Assembly: GCF_030272615.1 (NCBI RefSeq)
Contig: NC_081405.1
Coordinates: forward strand, 153,963,113-154,027,112
Direction of reading: 5' to 3'
Source of the DNA: Cryptomeria japonica
Lineage: Eukaryota > Streptophyta > Pinopsida > Cupressales > Cupressaceae
DNA length: 64,000 nt
Part shown: piece by piece, positions 23,416-36,989 of the stretch
Layout of the letters: each line of letters opens with the position of its first letter
Numbering within the stretch: position 1 is the first letter of the stretch
The notes under the pieces: model-generated
The model's input: only the letters and a program-made list of their open reading frames with translations
The model's database searches: none
What the model was told of the DNA's origin: nothing
Program-made: the position numbers and the translations under genes

Positions 23416-25680
23416 AAAGTTTAATCTATTTAAATTGTTGTTTAAAATCATGCTCTTAAAACTATAAAATAATTATGGATTTTAAATAAACATATAATTG
23501 TAGTGCAGAAAAGTGTGTATTTCTTTTAATTGTGGAATTTGTTTTACTCATGTCTAAAAAGATATGTTGTTTTAACATTTGGTTCAAAGTCATATACAAA
23601 GAATTGATTGCTATATCTTGTTTAGTGTTATTTCTATTTATTTTTAATAAGATCACTATTGAGATCTATTTGTCAAATTTAAATTTTATATTGATTTTAT
23701 ACAGTTTTTACCATTGGTTGTCAAATTATACATTAAATAACTCAGATTTAGATTTAGGTTAGCATATTTTAAAAGTTGTGTCATATGATCCTATGTATAA
23801 TCATCAAGGATTCATAATACGTCATTAATAAAAATTAATGCATCAATAAAGCATCAAATTCATGTTTAAAAATTAGCATAGAATAATCATAATAGTTTGC
23901 ACTAGCATCTTATAGGACAAATATTATGCCTCTACATTCAATCATTATGAAGAGCAAAATCGAAGAGGTTTGCTCAAGCATGAGGAAGTGAAGTACTTCA
24001 ATCTTGGCTCAATGAGCTGCTAAAGGTGTTCTTCAACACTGCACTATCTTAAATGAGCTAATAGGTAGAGGTGAATACATTTTTTTTATTTTTTTCCAAA
24101 GGAGGTGAATACATTTATCAAGTCTAGAAGCACATGAGATATAGCGTGGTATAAAATGCCAGAATCACATAAAGTATATCTAGACCATAATAGCAATCAT
24201 GTCCATGTGATGAAAACAATGAGGTTGATTCATTATAGCCATCTACAAATGTTCTTGGTCTCAAATCCAACTCATAGTCAACTTTAGCTTACACATTAAC
24301 CTATCTATCCTAATGAAATAAATGCATAATACTTCTTCCCCTTTTTTGTCAATTTATGTTTTTCGTTTCTTGTATTTGACCTAACCAATTTTACTAGTTT
24401 AGTTTTGATCAATAATGGAAATATTGTATATTAGACCTAGATTAATACTTAATAAAGGAATTAAAAGAAACACATTCTTATCTCATAGGGTTTTCATTTT
24501 CCTTCATTTTGTTGATCCTAACATTTACTAAATGTCATAGTGTTTGACCTTAGGATATGCCCTTTTTTCTCTTCATCATATCAAATATGATTTATAATTG
24601 TAATCATTTTACTTTTAGATCTAAGATAACCTATAATGTCAAAAATTTCATGTTCTTTGCAATTTCATGTTATGTTGTGGGCTTGCTTTGGTATCCATTT
24701 CCCTATCATATTTTAGGAGTCATTTTAACCTTAAGTTTGGTCCTTTCCTTCACTAGATTGCCAAATATCTTTATCATATTCTAAGTCTTGTCACTAAGTC
24801 GAGGCCAAATGTTGAATTTTGAGTGATTTCTTCAAGATACAAGTGTTATACACATACATCTATGTGACACGCTAACGCCCCAAAAAAATTTAACTTAAAT
24901 TTTGATTTCTCACATAACTACTTGTTATTGCTTGATGTAATGCCTATTTGTTTGAAAATAACCCCTTGCACCTAAATCTAATACTTCAACTTCTAAGAAA
25001 CCCTTTTGAAAACTTATCTTTTGATTTGAATTCCTCTCTCCAACAACAATAACTCTCTTGTGGCTATGGTTGGCTAAACCTGCCTCCATTTTTTAAGCGT
25101 GTTGAGCCTACATGCTACTAGATTTTCATTAACAAATCTACATGCTCATTTATTTCTTCTACATCATGGAGGTAATATTTTCTCAATAAGTTATTATTCT
25201 TATTTAATTAATTTTGTAGATTTTTTTTCATTTTCTTTTACATTTATATTGGTAAATCTCTTGGTGGCTATCACCACTCATTTATCTATTTTTCATACAC
25301 AAGCTAATTTATCAATCCTTGTGGACCTAGCATTTTATATTAGTTTTATTTTTATTTTTGTTCTTAATGCTAGATACACTTTGGCTAAGCATGCTATCAT
25401 TTTTCAATTTTCTATTTGATTCTTTGTCAATGTCAAAAAACAAAAAAAGGGGTTTGACCATTTTTTGCAAGCTCCTAACCAATCTCAATCGTTTTTTCTC
25501 ATCCCTAACTATATTTTGTTCAAATTTCTTTTCTCCTGCAAACTTTTGCACTCTTCTAACCCTTTATTTTCAATTTCACTTATTTCCTAAAAATAAATAA
25601 ATTTATTGTCACTTGGCTTTGTTTTAAGTTGTTACCTATATTTCTTGTTGTCTAATTGTGTTTGTTTTTTGGCAAGCAAA
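23416..25680. other. AT-rich intergenic DNA, no gene recognised
   Basis: Open frames up to 106 codons (for example 25099-25419) are F/L/I-rich by composition and match nothing I know. No RNA gene, paired LTR or transposon domain is visible. Confidence 0.5.
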
Positions 25681-25689
25681 ATAGGTCAT

Positions 25690-26095
25690 TTTTTTGGGTA
25701 TAAATAGGGTGTTTACTAGCTAGTTTGTCCAATAGTTTCTATTCACACAAGTTCACATGTTAAGTTTATATAGGGTCTAAGGATCTTTCTATAATTCTTA
25801 GTTGTCATGTGATCTTATCGTATCTTATCTTTAGTTGTCTCATGCCACGGGATTAAGACACTTTTCATGATCTTGTCTAATCTTATCTCTCACCTTTCTT
25901 ACAAGGCCTCTTGTACATTATAAAATAATAGGGGTGTGTACAATCATTGATCTATTATCAATAATAGTACATTATTGCATCCATAATCAAGAAAGTTATT
26001 CTCTTGTCATACTCTCTTGTGGGAGGTTTTTTTTTATTTGCAAATGATCTAATGGTGTGTGAGCTCACTCTCAACTCGTACATGGTATCAAATCT
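25690..26095 (+). mobile_element. Fossil LTR end with initiator-Met primer site, Copia-like
   Basis: A TATAAATAG box at 25699-25707 is followed about 380 bp later by ACA and then TGGTATCAAATC (26083-26094). The first eight bases match the initiator-methionine tRNA primer site used by most Copia elements and some others. This suggests the right part of a 5' LTR and the start of its internal region. The LTR start and a second LTR are not visible, and no gag or pol is recognisable after it, so this is a remnant at best. Confidence 0.35.
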
Positions 26096-26620
26096 CCATA
26101 TTTGCAAACTCCTTAGATCTAAGGTCAATTTGGGCATGAGCTTTTTTTCAATGCATTTTGGGACAAACAATCCTTGTCGTTCAATCCAAAAAGCCCAAAA
26201 ACATATATTTTCATATTGACACTTGATATTTGGGTGACAAAAAACATTCAGCCATTTTTGCTAGGGTTTAGAAAAATTTGTATTTTTCATTCATACAATT
26301 GTGCTAATTGTATGAACCTATACAACTGTATGAATACGTATTGTCCATACAATCTGTAATATTTGTTGACAATGACAAGTCACAAGTGAGTCAATATAGA
26401 GCATATTCCATGGGAATGTTTCTTTTGCATAAGTCTGTCACCTCTAAGTAATTCGATATAGATGTAGTGTCATAAAACAAACAATGTAAAGAGTGTGAAA
26501 AGTAATTTTTTAATTTGGTTTTAGTGTCCAATCATGGATTGAGGCTAGCACCAAGTTCTATGCCCACATGTGGGGCTTAACCCAACAAGGTACACAATCT
26601 TTGTCATCGTTGATAGTTTC
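26096..26620. other. Unclassified intergenic DNA
   Basis: No domain, repeat pair or RNA gene recognised. A short inverted stretch around TACAATTGTGCTAATTGTATG and TACAACTGTATG (26295-26330) is noted only. Confidence 0.4.
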
Positions 26621-27499
26621 CCAATGTTTTTTATTAAGTAAGTAGGGAAGGGACCTAGTCCCATACAATTAACAACAGAGAACAACCAACCACAAAACAA
26701 CCATTAGAACAAAACAACTAGTGGCTCCAACCAACTATCAAACATACATAATAAAAAACAATTAAGTATTATTAGATTATCTATGTCAACCATAATTGCT
26801 AAAGTAAATAACTAACCATCCAAACATGTAATAGGCACGCAGGACAGATAATAACATTAACATAAGTCTTAGAAGAACCACCATAAACTAAAGAAAACCT
26901 ATAATATTTGCAACCAAAAATGCAAGCAAACCCTAGAACAACTGCCTATTTCTTTTTGTCTTTGATAAGACCCTAGTTCTTTTCCAAAATGTGGAGATTC
27001 TTCTTCCAATCATCGACATCTGGAACACAATCTTCAGGGTCTTTCCATTTCTTCTATTGTTTCTTCAACTTGCTTTTTCTTGAGACCACACCCATCACTA
27101 CCTTCCTCATGATTCCATTTGTGATCAAAGTAAGGAATTTGACTACCTTCAACATGAACTTTTTATCAACTCTAAGGCTCTCCATAGTAGTTTACATGTT
27201 CTTCAATCTTACCTACATGTCAACCACTTGGACTTTAAGATTAGCCATCATGTCATTTGTAGCCAAAGGAGAATTATCCTATACTTGAGTATTATCTTGC
27301 ATCTCCTGTACTTTTGACATGCCCATCTCCCGCACCACAACATTATCCTTGACCTCCTCTTCTTTCTCCTAAGCAACAGTGGTATCTTTGATTTCCTCAT
27401 CACTATAGCTCGACTCTTCACTATCTTCATCAAACTCCTGAAGGAATTCTTCTTCAAAAAGGCATCTCAAGGTCCTCATCTTCTTTAGGTTTTTTTGTA

Positions 27500-27502
27500 A
27501 TA

Positions 27503-27554
<52 letters not shown>
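27500..27554. repeat. TA microsatellite followed by a T run
   Basis: (TA) repeats over about 25 bp pass directly into about 30 T residues. Low complexity only. Confidence 0.9.
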
Positions 27555-28066
27555 CTTTGAGTCTTGCAGACCTTTGACCCCCCTGCACAACTTCCTATTT
27601 AGCAATGTCTTTTTGGAGAATCTTCTTAGCATTAATCTCTTTCTCAATATTATCCAAGTCAATAATAACACTTTTAGCTTTAAAATGCACATCTGTCTTT
27701 CTAATTTTAGACCCCCCGGGTTTAGGGCCTGTAGGTTTCCTTTTTTCTGGGGTCAACTTGAGGAGTTCATCTTCTTTTGTCTCCATGCAAGGCTTTTCAA
27801 CTTTCTTCTCTTTTTTCTTACCAGAGGAGTTAGGTTTTTCAGGGTATGTGCCTTGCTTTCAATCAACTCAATTTTTATAGAGGTCTAGGGATCACCTTAG
27901 GTTTATCAGTTTGAGTAAGAAGCCATCTGCTCTTAGGAGTGAGGCTAGAAACATAATTCTACAAAGTGAAGATTAGGCCTTGGTGTAACGAGGGATTGGC
28001 TCCCTTAACTTCAATATTAGCACACAAATTCTTTATGTCTAATGTGGTTGAGGACGGAAAAGTGAT

Positions 28067-28352
28067 GTCTTCAAATGTGTAGTCTCATGGTTAAAACACT
28101 TCATTGGTGAAGCAGCCACCAAAGTTCAAATCCCTGTTGGGCCATTGAGCTTGCATGCCTTGTGCTTTTGTTGGGTCATTGTGCTCACAAGTTTGATCAA
28201 GTGAAGTGTGGGGATGAGGTCCCCCATTTGTGGACACACTGGTGCATAGCTCTGGGTCAAAAATGTTTCACATGGAGCCGAAGGGCATGTCAAGCCAGCG
28301 TCACCGATCCTGTTAAAATTTCTACCAGACGTAGTTTTTTTTAAAAAAGGAT
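28067..28352 (+). mobile_element. tRNA-derived SINE with target duplication
   Basis: The head is tRNA-like: A box TAGTCTCATGG (about 28079) and B box AGTTCAAATCC (about 28123). A 200-bp unrelated body follows, then a T-rich tail after CTACCAGACGTAG. Flanking GGAAAAGTGAT (28056-28066) and GGGGAAGTGAT (28353-28363) form an 11-bp duplication with two differences. The insertion lies inside the minus-strand retroelement relic, which continues on both sides. Confidence 0.7.
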
Positions 28353-30366
28353 GGGGAAGTGATAACTATTAATAGTGGAGTAATGACCCTCTAAAGTTAA
28401 GTATCACATTACATGATAACTAATCAAGGCATAAGGGGAGGGGGAACCGACCTATCAAATCCATTTTGAAGAGCAACCACGCTCTCAACTTCTTCAAAAA
28501 AATTGTTCATGAACATCTTATGATCCTTGCTGCTTCTTCTAACCACTTTCACGCCTTTGCATTTTAGGCCCATCGCCTTGGCAATTAATTTAGGGGTGAC
28601 TTGAAGTTGAATACTGTCAACTATCACTTCACCTTTTTTTCCAAGAATTGCATATACTAATTTTGAGACTACGATTGTATCCTCTCATAGCTTCAAAGAA
28701 CAATATCAAGCCAGCTTCAAAGAACAACTCCCATAGCTTCTCATTTTGCTTCAGATCATTACACTTCCTAGGCTCTAAACATTTCAAAGGGCCTCCTATC
28801 TTGCGTTTTTTGTCGCAGATAAAAAAAGTCCCTAAAACCCAACTGAAAATGTGCATATAAAGTTTTCGATTGATGACCCAACTCAAAATGTGGCTTGTTG
28901 GATATGTATGAAAGGATATGAATAATTATAATTTAAAGCTAGCACACAAGCAAATTGATCATCAATTAATTTAACCTTTCCCCTAGGCATACTTCAACAA
29001 AACTTGTCATGATTACACAACATGCAAATATAAGGAAAGATACCGCCTTGGGAATGATTACCTTCCCACACTGTAAACAATGTAGCAAAGAGGCTCTTGC
29101 TAAAAAGATCTTCAATTAGTGCAGACACCCATAACATAACAAGCTTATTATTATAACACATAGCCATAATAAATGAGGAATTAAAAAGGCATACCATTGC
29201 AAATAATATTTCCTCTTTCGTTACACAATTTTTTTTCACCTTGGGCAAACAATGATTGAATTGAATACCCCTCCACTCATTAAAGTTAAGCGCCCAATTT
29301 GAGACTTCAACTGCAATCTTATTAGATTCCTTATAAATATGTCAAACCTTGGATTAAAGAAAACTCTAGATATTCCATAAACTATCAGCATGTAGTGTCC
29401 CTCCTTGATTCCTCTTTTGATTCTTGCATCGATAGGCTTACATAGAATTTATGATGATGTTTTGATTTATAAATATGACTATCTATATCTTAGATGTTAT
29501 TTTGATGATGCTAGAAATCTATGTTGATATATGTTATATGATGACTCTATGGATGATGACTTGTCTTGGATTATCATGATGATGGATTTACATTGGATGA
29601 TTTATATGCACCTACTATTCTTAGATGGGTCATATTGCTTATTGGATTATGATGGTATAATGATTATGCTAATCTCACCTTGTAATAATATTGGATGAGA
29701 TGATGGTATGATGTGAGTGATTGTCTTACCACTATATTCATGATTGCCTTACCACTGTATTCATGATAAGGACAATGGTGTATCACTCATTACGAGCATG
29801 ATATGGCGTTGTGATTCTCTATCACTTGCTTATTTTATGATGTATATATGTTATTGTATATGTTGTCTCGTAGTTATTGGTGGTTGCAGGATTGCAGGTA
29901 CTAGACATCAACTCCATCTAGTCTCACAAGTATGGGCGTGTCTTTATCCCAAAGGCAAGTTGATTGGAGATGACATGAGTTCCCTTTACATAGTATAGGC
30001 TTAAGTTGTCATCCTTGTCAGTTGAGCGTCTTAGCGTGAGTCATTGTGATAGTCGTCATGTGGTGTTTTGAGTATTTGATTATTTATTTGATTATTTATT
30101 TAATTAATTTATTATATAGTTTTGATATTTAATTATTATTGAGGTTTAATATTTATTATTAGTGTTTGATTAAGTTTTATTGATCGATTAATATTTATTT
30201 GGTGCTTTTATATTTGTATAATTGATTTAATGATTTATTGCTTAATTGATTGTTTATTATTTATCTATTGTTTAATTATTTATGATTTTATATTTAATTG
30301 TGACATTCATTTATAAGTGCCCTTTATTTATTTATCTTTGCCTTTGGTTTATTTTATTGGGCCTTG

Positions 30367-31635
30367 TGATGAGCCAAAAGAATGGCTCTATTTTATCTAT
30401 ATGTATGTGTCATTATTGGGACATTAGGAGTCTAGTTATGTCTTTTGAGTTCAGAACCTTTGCGAAGTGATAAGATTTTATATGTTTTGATGATATGGTC
30501 ATGTGACATGAACTCGTTTGATATATGTTCCTTTTTGATGCAATATAATAGGAAATTATTCTATGAGGAATATCCATGGTAATGTTGCATGTGGATTTTG
30601 AATGTTACTTTAATAGGGATAATTAGGCCTATATTTGTGCACGTTGACAATTTCATGCAGGGTAAAAGAAGAATGTTGAACCGGTCTAAGGTGTTCAGCA
30701 ATAAAGATTATGGATTTGTTGGCCAGGAAAAGGGACAAGAAGGATTGCCATCGAAAGAGTCAGCTGGTAGTTGAAAGTGGTTCATTATGACTTATCTGAA
30801 GACTTAATGATTTACTTTGTTGAAGGAGTAGATTTAGGGTTGAGGTTACACTAGATTCTCTCTGTTGTTCCAACAACCTTTGACTGATACTCAGCATTTG
30901 TAATTTCACCTTCTTTTTCTCCTTGTTCAATAAAAGAATCCTCCTTGAACTTTGGGAGTGGTATGCTAGTTAGTTAGGAATTTCTTTCTTTAAATAAACT
31001 CCCACCTTCTCTTGTTCGATGGTTGAGAATAAGATAGTTTCAGCTATTGTAATACAGTTCTGAGTTAAAAGAAGCAGTCTTCCAACAATTTGTTGTTATG
31101 TTGTCAAGTACTTTTAAAACTAATAGAGATGATACTTTAAGCTCCAAGCGTGTGATTTAGTTGTTTGGATGCTTGCTAAGGGGGCCCACTTAGTGAGTAT
31201 TCCTTTGATTACTTTTATCATTCATTTCTTATTCTGTACTTAGCATTATCTTGATCATGGATTGTTCCTACAGCCATTGGAATACTTCCTGTGATTGTTC
31301 CTGCAGCCACTACGAACTGAGTAGAATCTTGTTTGTTGATCATAGATAAGTCTTTTATTTCCTAGTTTTTTCTTATAAGTTAGTTAGTTTTCCTTGCAAG
31401 CATTTCATTTATTTATTTCCAGCATTTTCTTAAAGTAACATTTCAATTCCAGTTATAGGAGAAGTGGTCATTTCGGTCTTTCTAGTGCATATACCTTGTA
31501 GGCCCATTTCAAGTATGTGCCCCAGGTTGACAACTAAATGAACCGTCATGATGAAAGATAATTACTTAGTCGGATGTCCAATCCCTGAGGTATGATTTCA
31601 AGGTCTAAATATTGAACCATTAGGAAGGTCAGTCA
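30367..31635 (+). repeat. 5' LTR of the Gypsy element
   Basis: 1,269 bp, TGATGAGCC...GGTCAGTCA. It aligns along its whole length with 39141-40404. It contains a GTTCCTGCAGCCACTACGAA stretch shared by both LTRs. Confidence 0.95.
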
Positions 31636-31638
31636 TTT

Positions 31639-31660
31639 TTGGCGCCATTGTTGGGGATGG
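31639..31660 (+). other. Primer-binding site of the Gypsy element
   Basis: TTGGCGCCATTGTTGGGGA starts a few bases after the LTR. TGGCGCC followed by a GGGGA stretch is the primer site seen in Athila-type elements, usually assigned to tRNA-Asp. Confidence 0.75.
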
Positions 31661-31769
31661 TGTCAAACTAGAAATCTTTGCAGTCATTGATAATTGTACT
31701 CTATTTTCACTAGTTAAAAAATTATGTTTCCATTTACCTTTCTAGAGTAATGACCCATAATACTATTGT

Positions 31770-32900
31770 ATGCCTAGGAGAACAGACGCTTTAGGGAGGT
31801 TTCTTCCTAAGGACCCCTATCCTGGTAATAATCTTGAGCAAGCTTATAATCTATTTGAAGATGGAGACCAAGATATAAACCCATTAGCTGAGTTGTTTGC
31901 CAATGTTGAGGAGCTAGCAGACCAAGAACTTGTTGAGAACCCATTTGCTTTAATACGTTATCTGGAAAGAATGGCTGGCCAAAATCCACCTAACCAAACT
32001 ACCTTTGAATTATGTATCACTGATCAACAAGATAATAACAACCTCAAGAATATCCTTGCTTCAGTTCTCCCTAAGTTTTATGGGCTTGTAACAGAGGATC
32101 CAGACACCTTTTTTGTTTGAGTTTGATATTCTTTGTCGGAGCTATTATTACACTACTGATGCTCACAGACTCAAACTGTCTCTGAAAGAAGGGACCATGA
32201 GATGGTTTATGAGTCTAGGGAGAGATGTTGTTGACCATTAGGAAACCATGAAAACCAAATTTTCTAAGAAATACAAAGAATATTGCATAAGTGGTAATAG
32301 GGGAGATGGCATCTTCAAGATGCAACAAAAATATGATGAAAATTTGGAAGACTATATTTCAAGGTTCTTGTTCTGCCTAAAGAAAAACTCGGATTATACT
32401 CTTAATCAAGAGTCCCAAAAGTTGCTTTTTCTCAGAGGAATAAGTGACGACTGTATTGAAGCTCTGGACCTAATAGGAGGGGGATACATCACTCAAGTCC
32501 CTTGGGATGATCTAAAGAAGATATGTCAGAACTATCCTCGAGCAGTTGTGAAGAAGGGAAGAGGATATCAAGCTACCAAAGGAAAATCCTCCAATGGAGT
32601 TTCAAGGATGGAAATTACTCACTTTTTGTCTGACTTCAAGCAAGTTATTATAAACAACATGGCCACATAGCTAGACACGCTTCAGGCAAAAAGGAAGCAT
32701 GAGGAAGCAGAGGAAATCCTAACTGAATATTTCCCTCACTGCAGGCAGAAGAAAAGAGACTGCAATTGTAAGGCAGTAGCGAATATTGAAAACTATCATG
32801 ATTCATTAGAGTTCAAACCTATTGAAAGAGAAGAGGACCAAATCTTTTGTGTAGCTCAAAGAAGACCATGGGCTCCACGACAAGGTATGCCTCCTAATCC
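31770..32900 (+). pseudogene. gag region of the Gypsy element (fossil)
   Basis: An N-terminal acidic part follows MPRRTDALGRF, then a capsid-like retrotransposon gag stretch with RLKLSLKEGTMRWF, KYDENLEDYISRF and LLFLRGI. A basic tail leads toward a Q/P/N-rich linker (to about 33470). The Athila/Tat gag layout fits. The frame is not continuous. Confidence 0.8.
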
Positions 32901-33504
32901 TTTATCCTTTAATGGTCCTTATTCAAATTCATATAATCCTAGTAATCAATGACAAAATCAATATCCTGCTTATTATGAGAACTTTCCTCAACAACATTGA
33001 AATAATTCCTAGATTTCATGGACCAATTATCAAAACTCCCATCCTCCTTGGTAGCAAAATCAAGGAAGTTGGTATCCATCTCAAGGAAACTGGCAGTAAA
33101 TACCTCAGTGGAGAGGACGACAACAATGGCCAAATCAGTCCTCTGGTTTCCTACAGCCTCCTCAACAACCTCAAAAGCAGGCTCTAATGCCTCCACCTAA
33201 TCAAAATACTACTACCCCACCTAAACCTACTTAGGTGCCAGCTCAACCTATTCCAAATCCTAATAGTAAAAAACCACAACAACAACAACAGGTTTATGCT
33301 ACTGATCCAACTCAATACCCTACCTATGATGTTAGTATTAGTGATATCCATTTAAGGTTAGGAGCAACTCTTCCTGCACCTTCGCCTCCAGTGATAACTA
33401 AAATGCCTATTGAAGGCCACATCCACCAAAGTGTCATAGCCCCACCGGTTCCATCAAGGCTAGAATAGCAAGAATCAAACACTACACCTCCATTTCCTCA
33501 AAGA

Positions 33505-34118
33505 TTGGAGGTAGAGCCAACCAAACAAAAAGAGAAACCCATATTTGATATTGTGGATCAGTTAAAGAATGTATGTGTCAAGATTCCTTTGTTTCAAGCA
33601 ATAAAGGATGTTCCAATATATGGAAAGGCAATTAAAGAAGCTTGTTTGAAAAAGTTAGGAAGAAAGAAGAAAGACCCACAGACGGTCCATGTTGTAGGCC
33701 AATTAGTAGACCTCATGCTAGGGAAATTATGTGTCCCTAAGTATTCAGACCCAAGAAGTCTTGTTGTAGCAGTAGTCATTAATGGAGTTCAAGTTCAGAA
33801 TGCTCTTATTGACCTTGGGGCAGCTATAAATGTTATGACAAAGGATGTGATGCAGAAAGTCAACATCACTAACATGAGATCTACACATATTGTCATACAA
33901 TTTGCAGACAGTTCTATATTAAATCAAATGGAATGGTGGAAGACCTTGTTGTAGCACTAGATTCTTGGGAATATCCAGCTAACTTTGTCATCCTCTCACC
34001 TAAAGCAACTTTAGGAGGTTATCCTATTATCTTGGGTAGACCTTGGTTAGCCACAACGGATGCTTTCATAGGATGTAGGTTAGGGGACATGACCATTTTT
34101 GGTTGGACAAAAACTTAA
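33505..34118 (+). pseudogene. Protease region of the Gypsy element (fossil)
   Basis: A retropepsin-like strand, VVINGVQVQNALIDLGAAIN, has the DLGA form of the active site common in Athila/Tat elements. GYPIILGRPWLATTDAFI is the usual second half (ILGRPWL). Broken. Confidence 0.8.
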
Positions 34119-34539
34119 ACACTTGCATTATACTCACTTGCACAACCTCAACTTGAGAAAGAGTACTTAGTTTGGCCAGATATAGAAGAAGAATCTGATG
34201 AAGTCAATACAATACAACAGTTGATGATGATAAGAAGGGAGCCCTTCCTGCAACTTTAGGAAGAAAAAGATGTGCTCTCTAATATTTTGCAAAATCAATA
34301 TGGAGTTCCCGATCAAACTATTTACTGTAATGCACAAAATGCATGTTCTCTACAACCACTATTGTCAGGCTCGTCTACAAAATCTCCTACAGGTGTAGAT
34401 TTATTGCATACATTGTTGTCGCATGAAGTAATAGTGCCACATTTTCCTGCAGCATCTAAATAGAACTAACTAAGCAAGTTGAAGTGGCCCCAAATAAATG
34501 ATTGAATGTTAATAATCACCTTACTCAGGAATAAACTAT

Positions 34540-35800
34540 GTCTCTAACAAAAATACTATAGTCTCATAAGGAAGCATTTGCCTGGGACTACACTGATATG
34601 AAAGGGTTGCATCCTAAATTATGCACACACCGAATCTACATCAAAGAAGATTGGAAGCCAGTGAGGCAACCTCAAAGAAGAATCAACCCTACATTAAGGG
34701 AAATAGTTAAGCCAGAATTGCAAAAGTTACTCAATGTAGGATTTATATATCCCATCTCTGAGAGTGAATGGGTATCACCTCTAGTTATTGTTCCTAAGAA
34801 AAATAGAAAGTGGAGGGTTTGTGTACAGATTATAGGGAGCTTAATGCTGCAACCAAGAAAGATCGCTTTCCTCTTCCTTTCATTGACCAAGTGTTGGACT
34901 CCTTGGCGGGAAAGAAATATTTTTCTTTCTTAGATGGTTTAGTGGATACAACCAGATAAGAATAGCCCCTAAGGACCAAGAAAGAACAACATTCACATGC
35001 CCATGGGGGATCTATGCCAACTCAATACTTCCATTTGGTTATGTAATTCCCCAGCTACTTTTCAAAGGGCAATTATAAGCATGTTCTTAGATATTTCTCA
35101 CAACTGTATGGATATATGCATGGACGACTTCACTACCTATGGTGGTACTTTTGAAGAAGAATTGAGTAACCTAGAAAAGACTTTACAAAGATGTGAGGAT
35201 CACAATTTGTCTTTAAATAGTGAGAAGTGTTTTATGATGATGCAAGAAGGTGTTGTTCTTGGCCACTATCTTTCTCATAAAGGAATACAAGGAGACCCAA
35301 CAAAAATTGAAGTTATTGCTAACTTGCCTATATCAACAAAACAGAAAGATGTAAGGAGTTTTCTAAGCCATGCAGGTTATTATAGGAGATTCATCAAATA
35401 TTTCAGTAAAATTGCAGCACCACTATATACACTCCTTACTAAAGATGCAAAATTTTGGTGGACAAAATCATGCAGCAAAGCATTCTCTGAGTTGAAGGAA
35501 GCACTAACTCATGCACTAGTACTTCAAGGTCCTAAGTGGGAACTTCCATTCCATATACACATTGATGCATCTGATCATGCAATTGGAGTTGTTCTAGGAC
35601 AAAAGGAAACAACAGTGGAACATGCAGTTTATTCTGTCAGCAAAAACTTGTAGGGTGTTGAATTTAACTACACAGTAACAAAGAAAGAAATGTTGGCAGT
35701 TATCTATGCTCTCAATAAGTTCAGACATTATATGACTGGATATAAAGTCTTTGTCCATACTGACATGCAGCAATCAGATATCTGATGAACAAACCTTCAA
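34540..35800 (+). pseudogene. Reverse transcriptase and RNase H region of the Gypsy element (fossil)
   Basis: Motifs in order: HRIYIKEDWKPVRQPQRRIN, GFIYPISESEWVSPLVIVPK, the substrate-site region PATFQRAI, a catalytic-site region reading CMDDFTTYG, and a thumb with VRSFLSHAGYYRRFI. The RNase H starts at FHIHIDASDHAIGVVLGQ. The order and spacing are those of Ty3/Gypsy pol. Broken in several places. Confidence 0.9.
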
Positions 35801-36099
35801 TCTTAGGAAGGTTGGCTAGATGGATTCTTTTGATGCAAGAGTTTGATATCACAATCATAGACAAACCGGGAAAAGCAAATGTAGTTGCAGATTTTCTTTC
35901 ACGATTAACAACAAACCAAGAATCACCCATTTTGGATTATTCATTTCCAGATGAGCATTTATTCTCCATTGTTGTTCAAACACCATGGTATGCTGATATA
36001 GCCAACTATATAGTTTCTTAAAAGGTACCCTCTCATTTTTCTCGAAAAGAAAGGAAATTACTTGTTGAGAAAAGTTTCAAATTCACTTGGATAGTAGGA

Positions 36100-36950
36100 T
36101 GCTTATTTTACATAGGACTGGATCAAGTAATGAGAAGATGTGTGAGAGAAAATGAAACTTATGACATACTGCATCCATGTCATGATGAACCCTGTGGGAG
36201 ACATTTTGCAGCCAAGAGAATAGCTATCAAAATACTTAACATAGGATATTATTGGCCAACCCTTCATAAAGATGCAACCAAGTATACAAGGCAATGTGAC
36301 AGGTGCTAGCGGATGGGAAGACCAACCAGATCAAACGAGATGCCCTGCATCCTCAAGTGGTAGTAACACCATTTGACAAGTGGGGCTTTGATTTTGTAGG
36401 ACCAATTGATCCACCTTCTAATGGTAAGTCTTACATTTTGGTTTGTATTGATTATGTCACCAAATGGGTAGAAGATAAGGCAATGAAACATGCAAGAGAT
36501 AACAAAGTTGTTGAATTTCTATACGAAGAAATATTCACAAGATATGGAGTTCCTAGATAAATTGTCACAGACCAAGGAGCACAATTCACATCTCAACTTG
36601 TTATAGAATTACTGAATGAATACAATATCAGGCATAGGAAATCTACACCATACCATCCTCAAGCCAATGGACAAGCAGAGATTACAAACAGGGAAATTGA
36701 AAGCATCTTGACTAAAACTGTTAATCTCCATAGGAAAGATTGGGCAGCTAGATTGCCCGAAGCAATCTAGGCATATAGGACATCATGGAAAACAACAACA
36801 AGGTTTACTCCTTTTTAGATGCTATATGGAAAGAAAGCAATGATGCCCATTGAATTTGAGCTTAAAACTCTAAGAACAACAATTGAATTGGGGATGGATA
36901 TTACTATTGCATAACAAGAAACACTCATATAGTTAAATGAGCTAAATGAA
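36100..36950 (+). pseudogene. Integrase region of the Gypsy element (fossil)
   Basis: A zinc-binding HHCC-type start (HDEPCGRHFA ... YWPTLHKDA ... CDRC) leads into the catalytic core. The core has DKWGFDFVGPI, SYILVCIDYVTKWVE, a TDQGAQF region and the PYHPQANGQAE motif. Broken. Confidence 0.9.
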
Positions 36951-36989
36951 ATCAAAAAATTATAGGGGTTAGAAGAGGGTTTCTAAAAA

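Larger units (their letters stand above)
26625..29390 (-). mobile_element. Retroelement relic on the minus strand: LINE RNase H tail plus a further ORF
   Basis: The right edge (29390 to about 29260) is the C-terminal end of the split LINE RNase H: HIYKESNKIAVEVSNWAL. Further along the minus strand, about 28890-28420, lies a retroelement-associated domain with GYNRSLKISICNSWKKG and VTPKLIAKAMGLKCKGVKV. I associate this layout with extra ORFs of plant retrotransposons. An acidic and lysine-rich region follows (27790-27370). The region is broken in several places. It may be a 3' extension of the same LINE or a separate fossil element into which the LINE inserted. I cannot decide from one copy. 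Confidence 0.45.

Noticed and set aside
25099-25419. Possible membrane protein of 106 codons
   Set aside because: T-rich DNA gives F/L/I-rich frames by chance. There is no homology, no promoter context and no splice support.
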